From Vombatus ursinus (lineage: Eukaryota; Chordata; Mammalia; Diprotodontia; Vombatidae): a DNA stretch of 64,000 nt. Numbering within the stretch: the stretch's first letter is position 1; every line of letters begins with the position of its first letter. The position numbers and the translations under genes were made by a program. Positions 22,603 through 34,340 of the stretch are shown piece by piece. The notes below the pieces were generated by a model. That model saw only the letters and a list, made by a program, of their open reading frames with translations, was not told the DNA's origin and did no database searches. The stretch spans positions 10,160,730 to 10,224,729 of the forward strand of contig NW_020954570.1 of NCBI RefSeq assembly GCF_900497805.2, written 5' to 3'.

Positions 22603-22990
22603 ATTCTACAGAAAACTCACAGAAGGCTCCAATGGAGGTAAGAGGAAATGATAGAAGGACATTCTGAAGGTCTCTTTGAAGAACTTTGGAATCAATTGAG
22701 AGATATGGGAGATACTGGCACAGAATAATCCAGCATGGCATGCCTTAATCAAAGAAAGCACTTTATTCTCTGAGCAAAGCAGAATAGCAGTTGCTCAAAA
22801 GAAAGGTGAGATGTGCAAATTCAGAGACATCTCCACTTGAAATGTTCATATGGATTATTTGTAGGTGGCTTATGGTAGAACCCTCTGAGATCATGTTGAT
22901 CTGATCAGCCACAATCATATATATTGTACATTGACCTCAACATAGTGATGTCATTTTGGTCCTCTTCAAGTATGAAGGACCAACAACCAA
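22603..22990 (+). mobile_element. APE-type LINE, ORF2 C-terminus and 3' tail
   Basis: Degraded translation reads FYRKL...KDILKVSLKNFGIN, then ALYSLSKAE, then NVHMDYL...DLISHNH. From memory, intact relatives end in a C2H2 zinc finger (CPTCGRAF...GLISHSRTH); here the first cysteines are lost and the LISH...H part remains. The tail GTCATTTTGGTCCTCTTCAA ends in ACAAC-type repeats. Not L1. I leave the clade open (RTE-like or another APE clade). Probably the same family as 24830-26042. Confidence 0.55.
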
Positions 22991-23735
22991 ACCAGTTTAG
23001 CTGAAGCATATTAGATTCTGGTCCAGCCCTTTAAGTCTCTGTGTGTATTTCTTTTTCAAGAGAGTCTCTTGTAAACAATAAGTTGTTACATTCTAGTTTC
23101 TAATCCATTTTGTTATCTGCTTCTGTTTTATGGGTGAGTTCATTCCATTCATATTCAGTTATGATTACTGTGTTTCCCCTTTCATACCATTTTCTTCTGT
23201 TTCTTCTTCTTTCTTTTTTTATTCTGTCCCTCCTTAAAAGTCTTTTTTGCTTCTAACTACCATCTCCCTTAATCTTCCCCCCCCTTTTCCTTTTATTCAC
23301 TTCCGTTCCTATTTCCCTATTGGATAAGTTCCATTTCTATATCTAACAGAGTGTGTATATGTATATCTGTATGTATAACATTTACATATATATGTATACA
23401 CACATATACACCTACACACATACATATACATATATTTCCATATTTTTCCTTCCCACTGAGAACCAGTTCTAATGAGAGTGAGATTCAGACATTGCCCATC
23501 TCCACCTCCATTGTAAAAATTCTTCCTTTGTATCTTGTTAATGTGAGAATATTTTCACTCATTTTACCTCTCCCTTTCCCCTTCTCCCAGTGACTCTCTC
23601 CTCACTCCTTCATTTTTTTTGGAAATAATTTCAACATTATTGACTCACATCTGTGTCCTCATGTATGTAACTTCATTTAATTTCCTCAAAAATGATAAGT
23701 TTCTTGGGAGTTAGTATCACTAGGGAGGGCAACAT
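22991..23735 (-). mobile_element. L1 fragment: start of ORF2 endonuclease and inter-ORF spacer, minus strand
   Basis: The plus strand shows TTTAGCTGAAGCATA...GTAAACAATAAG...TTTTATGGGTGAGTTCAT, the reverse complement of the L1 endonuclease start, followed by the pyrimidine-rich complement of the spacer. It resembles 940-1600 but is more diverged. A TA/CA-rich stretch lies at 23345-23430. Confidence 0.7.
23345..23430. repeat. TA/CA-rich simple sequence
   Basis: Alternating pyrimidine-purine stretch (GTATATGTATATCTGTATGT, later CACACATATACACCTACAC). Confidence 0.7.
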
Positions 23736-23854
23736 TGGCAGACAGATACTCCTCTACTCCCTATAATTTTATGGGGGTGTATGTGGTCTTTAAGGGAGGA
23801 CTAGTACCTCTAGTATGAGGGTTGTGAGCCCTTTTCAGGGTTGGTCACTCATCT

Positions 23855-24600
23855 TTGGTGTTCACCTGTCACACAGGTCTCACCTGTGGCTCCAAGAAGC
23901 TGTAGCATGAGGAGTAGCCATACCTGATAAAACTATCTCAGCAGATGGGCTAAACCAGGTTGAGGTAAACCAACAGGACCCAAGTTAATGGGGTGTCTAC
24001 CCAAACATGTAAAAACTTCCCCAGTAGAATTGCAGATTTGAGCATTTTATTTCAATAAGCCTTGAAGACAACTGAAGTAGGATGGTGGAGTGCTTAGAGC
24101 TTGGTCAGATTTTGAAGACACCAAGGTCATCCTTGCATCCAGAGCCATCACAAGTTATCTTGATTTTTGTCTTGCTTCTGGGCTCTAATGACTTTGGAAA
24201 AGAGAGTGAGGCTGACAAATTTGCATAAGTCTGCCTCACTTAAATCCAATTTATGCATGAGTCAAAAGGCATCACTGTTACTCTTTTACTTTTTTGTTAT
24301 TTTACTAATTAATAATTTTCATTTTTTATTATTTTACTATTCAATTATTTTACTAATTTATTATTTTACCATCTTACTATTTTACCTACCTCAAAGTCCT
24401 GTGGCAGCAGGCAAATGATTAAGCAGCAGGTCCAGATATACTAGGACCTGTAGTCACAACCCTGCACATAGGTAACCCAGGCCATAGGGTCATCTTCTCA
24501 CTGAAGTGAAGCATTGGTGGGATTTGGCAGCTACCTGGGTGTCTTTACAACCTTTTCTAAGGACCACATTGCTCACATCCTGACATGAGGAAGGGGCTAG
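23855..24600 (+). mobile_element. Possible 5' leader of the APE-type LINE
   Basis: Non-L1 repeat-like DNA (GCCTTGAAGACAACTGAAGT, GTCTGCCTCACTTAAATCCA) that I recall as a recurrent marsupial repeat. It stands upstream of the endonuclease at 24830, interrupted by a TTATTTTAC-rich stretch (24285-24390) and a SINE. Linking it to the LINE rests on order and recollection only. Confidence 0.35.
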
Positions 24601-24614
24601 AAAAGGATCCTTAA

Positions 24615-24746
24615 GAGCAGCTACGTGGCACAGTGGATAGAGCAATGACCTTGGAGTCAGGAGGACCTGAGTTCAAATCTAGTCTTAGACACATGATACT
24701 TACTGTTGACCCTGGGCAAGTCACTTAACTCCAACTGCCTTGCAAA
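24615..24746 (+). mobile_element. tRNA-like marsupial SINE
   Basis: GAGCAGCTACGTGGCACAGT head with A-box TGGCACAGTGG at 24626-24636 and B-box GAGTTCAAATC at 24669-24679, ending in an A-run. TSDs at 24601-24614 and 24747-24760 match at 12 of 14 positions. Same family as 6864. Confidence 0.85.
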
Positions 24747-24829
24747 AAAAGATTCCTTAAAAATTATCTATTTTACCTAATTCTGGCATATCTATTTTAC
24801 CTAATCATGACACACTGTGGTCAAAACAC

Positions 24830-26042
24830 AAAAAAGTATGAGAACTTTTGTGAAGATGATTCCATTCACCTTTGATGTGTGGAATGTGCACATGCTTATG
24901 GACAACAAGAAATCCAGTAGACCTGAAGGATGAAAAGCTCTTGTTGCAAGAGAACTTAGCATGTATCACATCCAAATAGCAGTCCTGAGTGAAACAAGGC
25001 TGGCAAATGAAGGATAGCTTACTAAAGTCAGAGCTACATATGTATTCATGTTTCTGAAGTTGCCACATTGATAAGAAGCACCATGAAGCTGGTGTAAGTT
25101 TAACAATCATATCTAATCTAGTCAACAATCTTGTATGCCTCCCAAAAAGAGTGACCAACAATGAAATTGCCATTTACAAGAAAGTACCATAACATCATAA
25201 TCAGTGTTTATGCTCCCACCAGGATGAACCCTGATGAGATCAAAGAAAAAAATTATGAAGGTCTGGTGACCCTTATCATTAATGTAGTAAAAGAGGACAA
25301 GCTTGTAATTCTGGATGATTTGAATGCCAGAGTAGGCACAGACTATTAGATATGGCAGGAAGTCTTTGAGAGGAATGAAGTTGGAAACAGAAACAGCAAT
25401 GGTCACTTACTATTGAAGATTTGTTCATCTCATGGCCTCTTCATCATTAAGACTGTCTTCCATGTCCCTAAACACAATAAAATTTCATTGATGCACACTT
25501 GCAGCAAACATTAGTAACCAATAAACTATGTCATTGTAAGGAGAAGAGACAGGATTTAAGAGTGATGAAGGCAATGTGTATCACAGAGTGCTGGGTTGAT
25601 CATAGACTTTTCCTCTCCAAGCTAAACATTTGCATTCAACAGAAATGCAGCTCTAATGAATGATGACTATCAGAAAACTCAACATCAAGATATTAAAGTG
25701 CTTCTTTGTATGTAAACAGTTTGCTATTGACTTGGAGGGAAAACTGAGTCAACACACTACTGGTAAGAGTGGAACAGAAAAGAAGTGGACACCTTTCAGA
25801 GCTTTGCTGTAAAGCACAGCATTTACTTATCTGGACTAGAACACGCCAAACAACAGGATTGGTTTCATGAAAATGATGGGGAAATTCAGAAATTACTAAA
25901 TGAAAAATGAGAAATATACAGGGTCTACTAGAAGTATAATTGGTCTGTCTCTAAAAAGACAGCATTAAATGCCATTAAAATAAACTCCAAGCAAAGTTTA
26001 GATATATGTAGGACTCTTGGCTTAGTAAGAAGGCAAGTGAAA
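24830..26042 (+). mobile_element. APE-type LINE (non-L1), endonuclease and linker, left part
   Basis: Translation gives TFDVWNVHMLMDNKKSSR, then ISVYAPTRMNPDEIKEKNYE and LVILDDLNARVGTDY (25161-25349). These are the APE endonuclease strands normally reading SAYAPT and LGDFNARVG, so the catalytic GDFN is changed to DDLN. The linker (QDWFHENDGEIQKLLNEK, DSWLSKKASE near 26030-26040) follows before an L1 insertion. Several stops: long dead. The reading resumes after the L1 at 29639. Confidence 0.7.
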
Positions 26043-29000
26043 AGGCAGGGATATTAAATGCATCCTTTTTAGATCATGATGCAATAAAAATCATATGTAA
26101 TAAAGGGCCATGGAAAGATAGGCTAAAATTAATTGGAAACTAAATAATATAATCCTAAGGAATGAATGAGTCAAAGAACAAATTAAAGAAACAGTCAATA
26201 ACTTTGTGAAACAGAATGACAAAATGAGACAACATACCAAAACTTATGGGATTCAGTGAAAGGAGTTCTTAACGGAAATTTTATATTTCTAAATTCTTAT
26301 GAGAATAAAATAGAGAAAGAGGAAGTCAATGCATTGGGCATGCAATTAAAAAAACTAGAAAAAGAACAAATTAAAAATCCCCAAATAATACCAAATTAAA
26401 AATACTGAAAACCAAAGTAGAGATTAATAAAATTGAAATTAAGAAAATTATTGAACTAATAAATAAAACTAAGAGGTGGTTTTATAAAAAAAAACAATAA
26501 AATAGACAAACCTTTGGTTAATTTAATTAAAAAAAGAAAACCAAATTACCAGTATAAAAAATGAAAAGAGTGAATTCACCACTAATGAAGAGGAAAATAA
26601 AGCAAAATTAGGAGCTATTTTGCCCAACTATATGCCAATAAATTTGACAATCTCAGTGAAATGGATGAATATTTACAAAAATTAAAATTGCCCAGATTAA
26701 CAGAAGAGGAAGTAAATTACTTTAATAACCCATCTCAGAAAAAGAAATTGAAAAAGCCATCAATGAACTCCCTAGGAAAAAAATCTCCAGGGCCAGATGG
26801 ATTCACAAGTGAATTCTATCAATCATTTAAAGAACAATTCCAATACTATATAGACTGTTTGGGAAAAGAGGTGAAGAAGGAGTCTTACTAAATTCTTTTT
26901 ATGATACAAATATGGTGCTGATACCTAAACCAGGAAGAGTCAAAACAGAGAAAGAAAATTATAGACCAATTTCCCTAATGAATATATATGCAAAAATTTT
27001 AAATAAAATATTACCAAAAATATTACAGCAACTAATCAGAAGAATAATACACTATGACCAGTTAGGATTTATACCAGGAATTCAGGTCTGGTTCAATATT
27101 AGGAAAAGTATCAGCATAATTTATCATACCAACAACAAAGCTAACAGAAATCACAGGATTATCTCAATAGATGCAGAAAAAAGCTTTTGATAAAATACAA
27201 CACCCATTCCAATTAAAAACACTAGAGAACATAGGAATAAATGGAGTCTTCCTTAAAATGATAAGTAGCATCTACCTAAAACCATTGGCAAGGATTATAT
27301 ATAATGGGGATAAGGTAGAAGCATTTCCAGTAAGATAGAGGTGAAACAAGGATGTCCATTATCGCCATTGTTATTCAATATGGTACTAGAACCATTAGCT
27401 TTAGCAATAAAAGAAAAATAAATTGAAAGTATTAGAATAGGCAAAGAAGAAACAAAGCTATCACTCTTTGCAGATGATATATTGATATACTTAGAGAATC
27501 CTAGAGAATCAAATAAAAAAAATACTTGAAATAATAAACAACTTTAGGAAGTTTGCAAGATATAAAATAAATCCACATAAATCATTGACATTTCTGTATA
27601 TTACCAACAAAGCCCAACAGCAAGAGATAGAAAGAGAAATTTCATTTAAAGTTACTGCAGACAGTATATAAAGCATTTAGGAGTCTACCTCCTGAAACAA
27701 ACCCAGGAGCTGTATGAATAGAATTACAAAACACTTTTTCACCCAGATAAAGTCAGATCTAAATAAATGGAAAAACATCAGTTGCTCATGGGTAGGTTGT
27801 GCTAATATAATAAAAATGACAATTCTACCTAAGCTAATTTACTTATTCAGTGCCATACCAATCAGACTACCAAGAGTTATTTTATAGAGCTAGAAAAAAT
27901 AGTAACAAGATTCATTTGGAAGAACAAAAGGTTCAGCATATCAAGGGAACTAATGAAAAGAAATGCTAGGGAAGGTGGGCTAGTTATACCAGATCTTAAA
28001 TTGTACTAAAAAGCAGCAATCATCAAAACTGCTTGGTACTGGCTAAGAAATTGAGTGGTGGATCAGTGGAATAGGTTAGGTACACAAGAGACAGTAGTCA
28101 ATGACTGTAGTAATCTACTGTTTGATAAACTCCAAAACCCCAGGTTCTGGGATAAGAACTCACTATTTGACAAAAACTGCTAGGAAAACTGGAAATGAGT
28201 ATGGTAGAACATAGGCATAGACCAACATCTTACACCACATATCAAAATAAAGTTAAAATGGGTACACAATTTAGACATAAAGGCTGATACTATAAGCAAA
28301 CTGGGAGAGTAAGGAATAGTTTATGTATCAGATTTATGGAGAACAGAAGAATTTATGACAAAACAAGAGATAGAGAACATTATGAAATGCAAAATGGATA
28401 ATTTTGATTACATTAAATTGAAAAAAAAAGTTTATGCACAAAGTCAATGCAACCAAGTTTAGGAGGGAAAAAGAGAACTGGGAATGAATTTTTACCACCA
28501 GTGTCTCTGACAAGGGCCTCATTTCTAAAATATATAGAGAACTAAGTCAAATTTATAGGAATACAAGTCATTCCCCAATTGATAAATGGTCAAAGGATAT
28601 GAACAGGCAGTTTTCAGATGAAGAAATTAAAACCATCTATAGTCATATAAAAAAATATGCTAAATCACTATTGATTTGAGAAATGCAAGTCAAAACAACT
28701 CTGAGCTACTGCTTCACACCTATCAGACCGGCTAACATAACAAAACAGGAAAATGATAAATGTTGGAGAAAATGCAGGAAAATTGGAACATTAATGTATT
28801 GTTGGTGGAGTTGTTAACTGATCTAAACATTTTGGAGAGAAATTTGGAACTATGCTCAAAGGGCTATAAAAATGTGCTTACCCTTTGACCCAGCAATAGC
28901 ACTTCTAGGGCTATATCTCAGATCATAAAAATGGGAAAATGACCCACATGTACAAAAATAACAGCTCAGTTATAGCAGCTCTTTCTGTGGTGGCAAAGAA

Positions 29001-29638
29001 TTAGAAATTGAGGGGATGCCCATCAATTGGGGAATGGCTGAACAAGTTGTGGTATATGAATATAACGGAATACTACTGCACTATAAGAAATGATGAGCAA
29101 GTGGACTTCAGAAAAACCTGAAAAGACTTGTATGAACTGATGCTGAGTGAAGTGAGAAGAACAAGGAGAGTGTTGTACACAGTAATAACCATGTTGTGCA
29201 ATGACTAACTTTGATAGACTTAGCTTTTCTCAGCAATGCAAGGATCTAAGACATTTCCAAAAGTTTCATGATGGGAAATGCTATCCATATCCAGAGAAAG
29301 AACTATGGAGTCTGAATGCAGATGGAAGCATACTATTTGCTCTCTTTTTCTTGTTTGATTTTGTTTCTTCTTCCTTGTGGTTTCTCCTATTGGTTCTGAT
29401 TCTTCTTTAACAACATGACTGATGTGAAAACATGTTTACTAAGAATGTATAAATAGAGCTAATATCAGATTGCATGCTCTCTTGGAGAGGGAGGCTGGGA
29501 GGGAGGGGGAGACGGTTCAAAGATCAAAAGCTTATGGAAGTGATTGTTGAAAACTAAAAATAAATTAATTAAAGAAATAAATTATATACTTCTTATGAAA
29601 ATAAACATATATAATAAAAAAATTAAAAAAGAAAAAAT
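26043..29638 (+). mobile_element. L1 LINE, 5'-truncated (3.6 kb), inserted in the APE-type LINE
   Basis: Begins in the ORF2 endonuclease end (GGCAGGGATATTAAATGC) and runs through linker, reverse transcriptase, C-terminus and 3'UTR to TTGAAAACTAAAAATAAATT and an A-rich tail. RT parts visible: [18 protein letters not shown] (26661-26891), [20 protein letters not shown] (26912-27190) and an LFADDI stretch near 27463-27481. TSDs AGGCAAGTGAAA (26031-26042) and AGGCAGGTGAAA (29639-29650) differ at one base. Several stops and frame changes. Confidence 0.9.
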
Positions 29639-29795
29639 AGGCAGGTGAAATTCATTTTTACCCTAATAGTAACAATCCAAAGCATTTTTATGATCTGTTG
29701 AAGACTATCTATGGACTAAAGACATTTGTTACATCTCAACTACTCAATGCTCTTGGAGCCAAATTGATTAGTGATAAGAACAAGATTCTGATATT
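29639..29795 (+). mobile_element. APE-type LINE, right part after the L1
   Basis: Counting from the duplicated target, the frame reads KAGEIHFYPNSNNPKHFYDL and then LKTIYGLKT...LISDKNKIL. This continues DSWLSKKASE on the other side of the L1 and matches the remembered family order (KKADEIQKY...FYDALKTIYG...). After about 29795 similarity is lost. Confidence 0.65.
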
Positions 29796-29849
29796 GACCT
29801 TCTTGCCGTTTCTTACATATGACACTCTGTCTCCCAATTCTATGCCAGT

Positions 29850-29995
29850 TAAGAGACCAAGTGGGTAGAAGATTAGTCCTAGAGTCAACAATTCCTAATT
29901 TCAAATCTTGTCTGAGACACTTGCTATGAGACCCTGAGTAAGTCATTTAATCTCTCTCTGCCTTTGTTTTCTTATCTGTAAAATATGGAGGTGTA
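29850..29995 (+). mobile_element. MIR/CORE-type SINE
   Basis: TTCAAATCTTGTCTGAGACA, GACCCTGAGTAAGTCATTTA and TTCTTATCTGTAAAATATGG follow the MIR consensus order. Confidence 0.7.
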
Positions 29996-30984
29996 ATGCA
30001 GATAAAATAAAATAATATTCACATTTTTCAGCATCAAAACTCCTGAATTAGGGATTTGGAATGTAAATATATGGAGAAAATAACATGTAGCAAGAGGAGG
30101 CCACAATGCTAAGGACAAACTGCTCCTTACAAAAGTGTGTGATATCGCTTTTTTTATATATTCTTGACATAACATACTTTGTCTCTTTTAAAGTTATTTT
30201 AAGTCATAGCTTTTCTCTTTCTTAAGCTCTTCTAGTTTTGTCATTGAATAACTCTGTAGGAAGCTTAATAATGCCTTTTAAATTCTTACTCCATAGTAAT
30301 TATCTGTAATTTATTATCTCTATCGGCCTGACTTGTTTTCTTACAGTTCATATAATTTACTTGAAAGCAAACTGCTAGCAAGAATACATAGATAATTTCA
30401 AGAAAATTCATGCTACTCTCCCCAACCTACACATTTTCCCTGCCTGAATCCTTGCCTATGATATTACATTTTTAACATAGGACCAGGAGAAGTACTAGAT
30501 TTGAATCATTGAGGAATATAAAATATCTCTCTTTTCAGTAACCTGTCTTCCTATTATATTCTACCCATGTTGTAACCTCATGCTTATTACATCACAATTT
30601 GTAAACATGGAAACCGTTGTGATATACTGGCCTGGGCTGTAGAATCCACTGTTCCTATGAGTACCACACAACCTTTCTTGCCAATTGCAAAAAATCACTT
30701 TCCTCCAAGAAAATAAAAACTCACTAAGTACTAAAAGTGAATGAGTGCACTGGCTATGGAAAATGATCTAACAAATGTCAGGAGATAAATTAATTTTAGT
30801 GTCATTTAATTAGTTTTCCTTAAAGTTGTTAAATGAAAGTTTCTCTCATATGTATGTTTACATCTACAGGGCCCAGTGCAAGTCACTTCAGCCTTCAGCC
30901 TTATTATCTTGAGCTGTGAAACAGAAATAATTGTAATCTTGTATGGAGAATTGTGGGATAAGAAGGACAAAATGTTGTAAAGAA
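29996..30984. other. No recognised feature
   Basis: About 1 kb of AT-rich DNA without a repeat or ORF that I can support. Confidence 0.45.
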
Positions 30985-31208
30985 CTGTAGCTTTATAATT
31001 AGAAGGCCTGGGTTTATTTTGTTCTAATACTTGCTAGCTACGTGGCATTGGGGAAATCATTATCTTTCTGTCTTTTTTTTTTATATATAAAGTGGTGATA
31101 ATTGTACTTGTCCAAATCAGATAGTGTTTAGAAATCAGATAATTTTTAGAAAGCCCTTTGCAGAGTACTTGACACATAGTAGGCACTATATAAATGCTGA
31201 TTCCTTTC
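30985..31208 (+). mobile_element. MIR element, nearly full length
   Basis: AGAAGGCCTGGGTTTA, TTGCTAGCTACGTGGCATTG, ATATAAAGTGGTGATAATTG and GACACATAGTAGGCACTATA follow the MIR order from the tRNA-like head to the 3' end. Ancient. Confidence 0.75.
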
Positions 31209-31856
31209 CTGTCTGCCATTATAGATACAAAGAAGAGAGTCTACTTAGTTAAGCAATCACCACAGAGGAATTAGTCCTGATACATTTATCAGGTAAAGAC
31301 ATCTCCACTGACTCAATAAAAGACATTTTTCCACAAGGTGAGATAGGAAGTGTGTTTAGATTGGCCTAGAGAATTGATCAAGCTAACTTGAAAGTGAGGG
31401 CACAGTGTATGACAGTAAAATGATAAAAATCTCAAGCCAAGCTTCTGAGAAAGAATATTAGAGAAGGAACGGAATGCCAACTGAGTATACCCCAAGGTCA
31501 CATGGGGCTAGGGGAATGCTGCTAAATGTTTAACAAATAACTCTTTGGGGGAGGGATGTACACACAACAAATTTTTAACGTGCATTGTTATTTTCCCCAT
31601 CACTTTCTTAAGGGTAGACAATCAACAAAAAGATAAGTAAAGCCCTTATTTTTAATGTTTATTGATTTCTGAGATGTAAATGCTTCAAAATTGAAGAAAA
31701 GAAAATTTGAATAACCCAAGACTATTCTTCACTCAGTAGAAACACTTGAGGTGATGTTCAATAAAGTTTTCCAAGAGCCATGAAGTTAAAGATGCAGCCA
31801 AAGTGACCTAATTTGCAAATCTGAGATTAACCATAATGAAATAAGATGGAAGTCAT
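31209..31856. other. No recognised feature
   Basis: About 650 bp, no repeat or gene recognised. Confidence 0.45.
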
Positions 31857-34247
31857 GGGCAGAGTCAAGATGGCTGAGAAAAGGTACACAAGATGACTTG
31901 CCCAAGCTCTCGCCCAAACTCCCCTGAAAACCTTTAAAAATGCCATAAAACAATTTCCAGAGCAGCAGAAACCACACAAGAAAGGCGTGAAATAATTTTC
32001 CAGCCAAAGACAATTTAGAAGGTCAGCAGGAAAGTTCTGTTGCACCTGAATGAGAGTGAAGCAGAGTCCAGTGCAGACTATTACAGGACAGACCCAGCTC
32101 CGGCAAACCAAGAACAAACCTTGGGAGCCATTGAATCAGCAGTGGCAGCATCTGCTTGTAGTCAAATTCCAAAATCACCTTGTCAAAGGGAAAATTCCAC
32201 AAGTATCCAGAAAGAAACAATTTAAATATCATGCAATCACAGTCAAGATTATGAAGGACCTTGCACTTCTACATTAAAAGACCAGAGGCATATAATGGGA
32301 TGTACCATAAGGCAAAGGAGCTTCGACTACAACCCAGGATCAACTGAGAGAGAGTGGATAGAAGAGAGGGCAGAGTGAGGGAGGTGGTGGTCAAAAACAA
32401 AACTCTAGTGAGGAGGGAAAGGGAGAAAGGAGAGAGAAAAGCATAAATGGGAGGGAGGAAATAGGATGGGGAGGAAGACACAGATAGTAATCATAACTGT
32501 GAGAATAGGATGAACTCATCCATGAAATAAAAGCTGATATCAGAGTAGATTAAAACCCTAACCCTACCATATGTTGTTTACAAGAAACACATTTGAAGAA
32601 GAGGGATACACCCAAAGTAAAGGTAAAAGGCTGCAACAGAATATATTATGCTTCAGCTGAAGTAAAAAGGCAGAGGTAGCAATCCTGATCTCAGACAAAG
32701 CAAAATCAAAAATAGATCTAATTAAAAAAGATAAGGACAGAAACTGCATCCTGCTAAAAGGCACCATAGACAATGAAGTAATATCATTAATTAATATATA
32801 TGCACCAAGTGGTATGGCATCCAAATTCTTAGTGGAAAAGTTAAGGGAGTTACAGGAAGAAATAGATAACAAAACTATACTAGTGGGGACCTCAAACAAC
32901 TCCTCTCTGAACTGAATAAATCTAAACACAAAATAAACAAGAAAGAAGTTAAGGAGATGAATAGAATTTTGGAAAAGTTAGATCTTGTTAACCTCTGGAG
33001 AAAACTGAATGGGGATAGAAAAGAATATACTTTTTTTCTCAGAGGTACATAACACATACACAAAAATTGACCATGTGCTAGGGCATGAAAAACCTCACAA
33101 TCCAATTCAGAAAGGCAAAAATATTAAATGCATCCTTTTCAGGTCATGATGCAATAAAAATTAGATGTAATAAAGAGCCATGAAAAGGTAGACTAAAAAT
33201 TAATTGGAAAGTAAATAATCTAGTCCTAAAGAATGAGTGGGTCAAACAACAAATCATAGAAACAATTAATAACTTCATCCAAGAGAATGACAATAATGAG
33301 ACAACATACCAAAACTAATGGAATGTAGTGAAAGCAGTATTTAGGGGAAGTTTTATATCTCTAAATGCTTACATGAATAAAAAGGAGAAAGAAGAGATCA
33401 ATAAATTGGGCATGCAACTAAAAATGCTAGAGAAAGAACAAATTAAAAATTCCCAATTAAAAATATCAAATACAAAATTAGAAATTCTAAAAACCAAAGG
33501 AGAGATTAAGAAAATTGAAATTAAGAAAACTATTGAACTAATAAATAAAACTAAGAGCTGGTTTTATGGATAAACCAATAAAGTGGATAACCTTTGGTTA
33601 ATTTGATTTAAAAAAAAAAAGAAAGAAGAAAACCAAATTACCAGCATCAGAAATGAAAAAGGTGAATTCACCAACAATTAAAATGGAAATCAGAACAGGA
33701 GCTATTTTGCCCAACTGTATGCCAATAAATTTGACAATCTTAGTGAAATAGATGAATATTTACAAAAATATCAATTGCCTAGATTAACAGAAGAGGAAAT
33801 AGAATAATTAAATAACCACATTTCAGAAAAAGAAATTGAACAAGCCATCAATTAAAGAAAAAATCTCCAGGGCCAGATGGATTTACAAGTGGATTCTATT
33901 AAATATTTAAAGATCAACTAATTCCAATAGTATATTAAAAAAATCTGGGAAAATAAGTGAAAAAGGAGTCTTACAAAATTCTTTTTATGATACAAATATG
34001 GTACTGATACCGGAACTGGGAAGAGCTAAAACAGAGAAAAAAAATTATACCCATTCCTTTAATGAATACAGATGCATAAATTTTAAATAAAATATCAGCA
34101 AAGAGATTACATCAACTTTTTCTGAGGATAGTGCACTATAATCAGGTAGGATTTATGCCCGGAATGCAGGGCTGGTTCAATATTAGGAAAACTATCAGTT
34201 TAATTGACCATAGTGGCAACAAAACTAACAGAAATCATATGATTACC
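31857..34247 (+). mobile_element. L1 LINE with large internal deletions
   Basis: Starts GGGCAGAGTCAAGATGGCTG. The 5'UTR (to about 32160) jumps straight to the ORF1 C-terminal domain (32160-32345), which jumps into the inter-ORF spacer. ORF2 then follows (endonuclease 32490-33120, linker with GSFISLNAYMNKKEKEEINK at 33328-33573, start of RT to 34247). The first junction keeps only a base or two of shared sequence and lacks a splice acceptor AG, so deletion is likelier than retrotransposed splicing. ORF2 stops at the RT, where inverted DNA begins. Confidence 0.8.
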
Positions 34248-34340
34248 TGTACTTTATTGTTTTTTTCATAAAACCAGCTCTTAGTTTTATTTATTAGTTC
34301 AATAGTTTTCTTAATTTCAACTTTCTTAATTTAATTTAAT
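34248..34340 (-). mobile_element. Inverted L1 linker scrap
   Basis: The reverse complement repeats the ORF2 linker at about 33480-33590 (ACTATTGAACTAATAAATAA, AGAGCTGGTTTTATG). It makes an inverted repeat of about 90 bp with the preceding L1, 650 bp apart. Confidence 0.75.

Noticed and set aside
32556-32566. Telomere-like CCCTAACCCTA
   Set aside because: It falls inside L1 ORF2 where other copies read similar A/C-rich sequence (ACCATAATCCTA); too short and explained by point changes.
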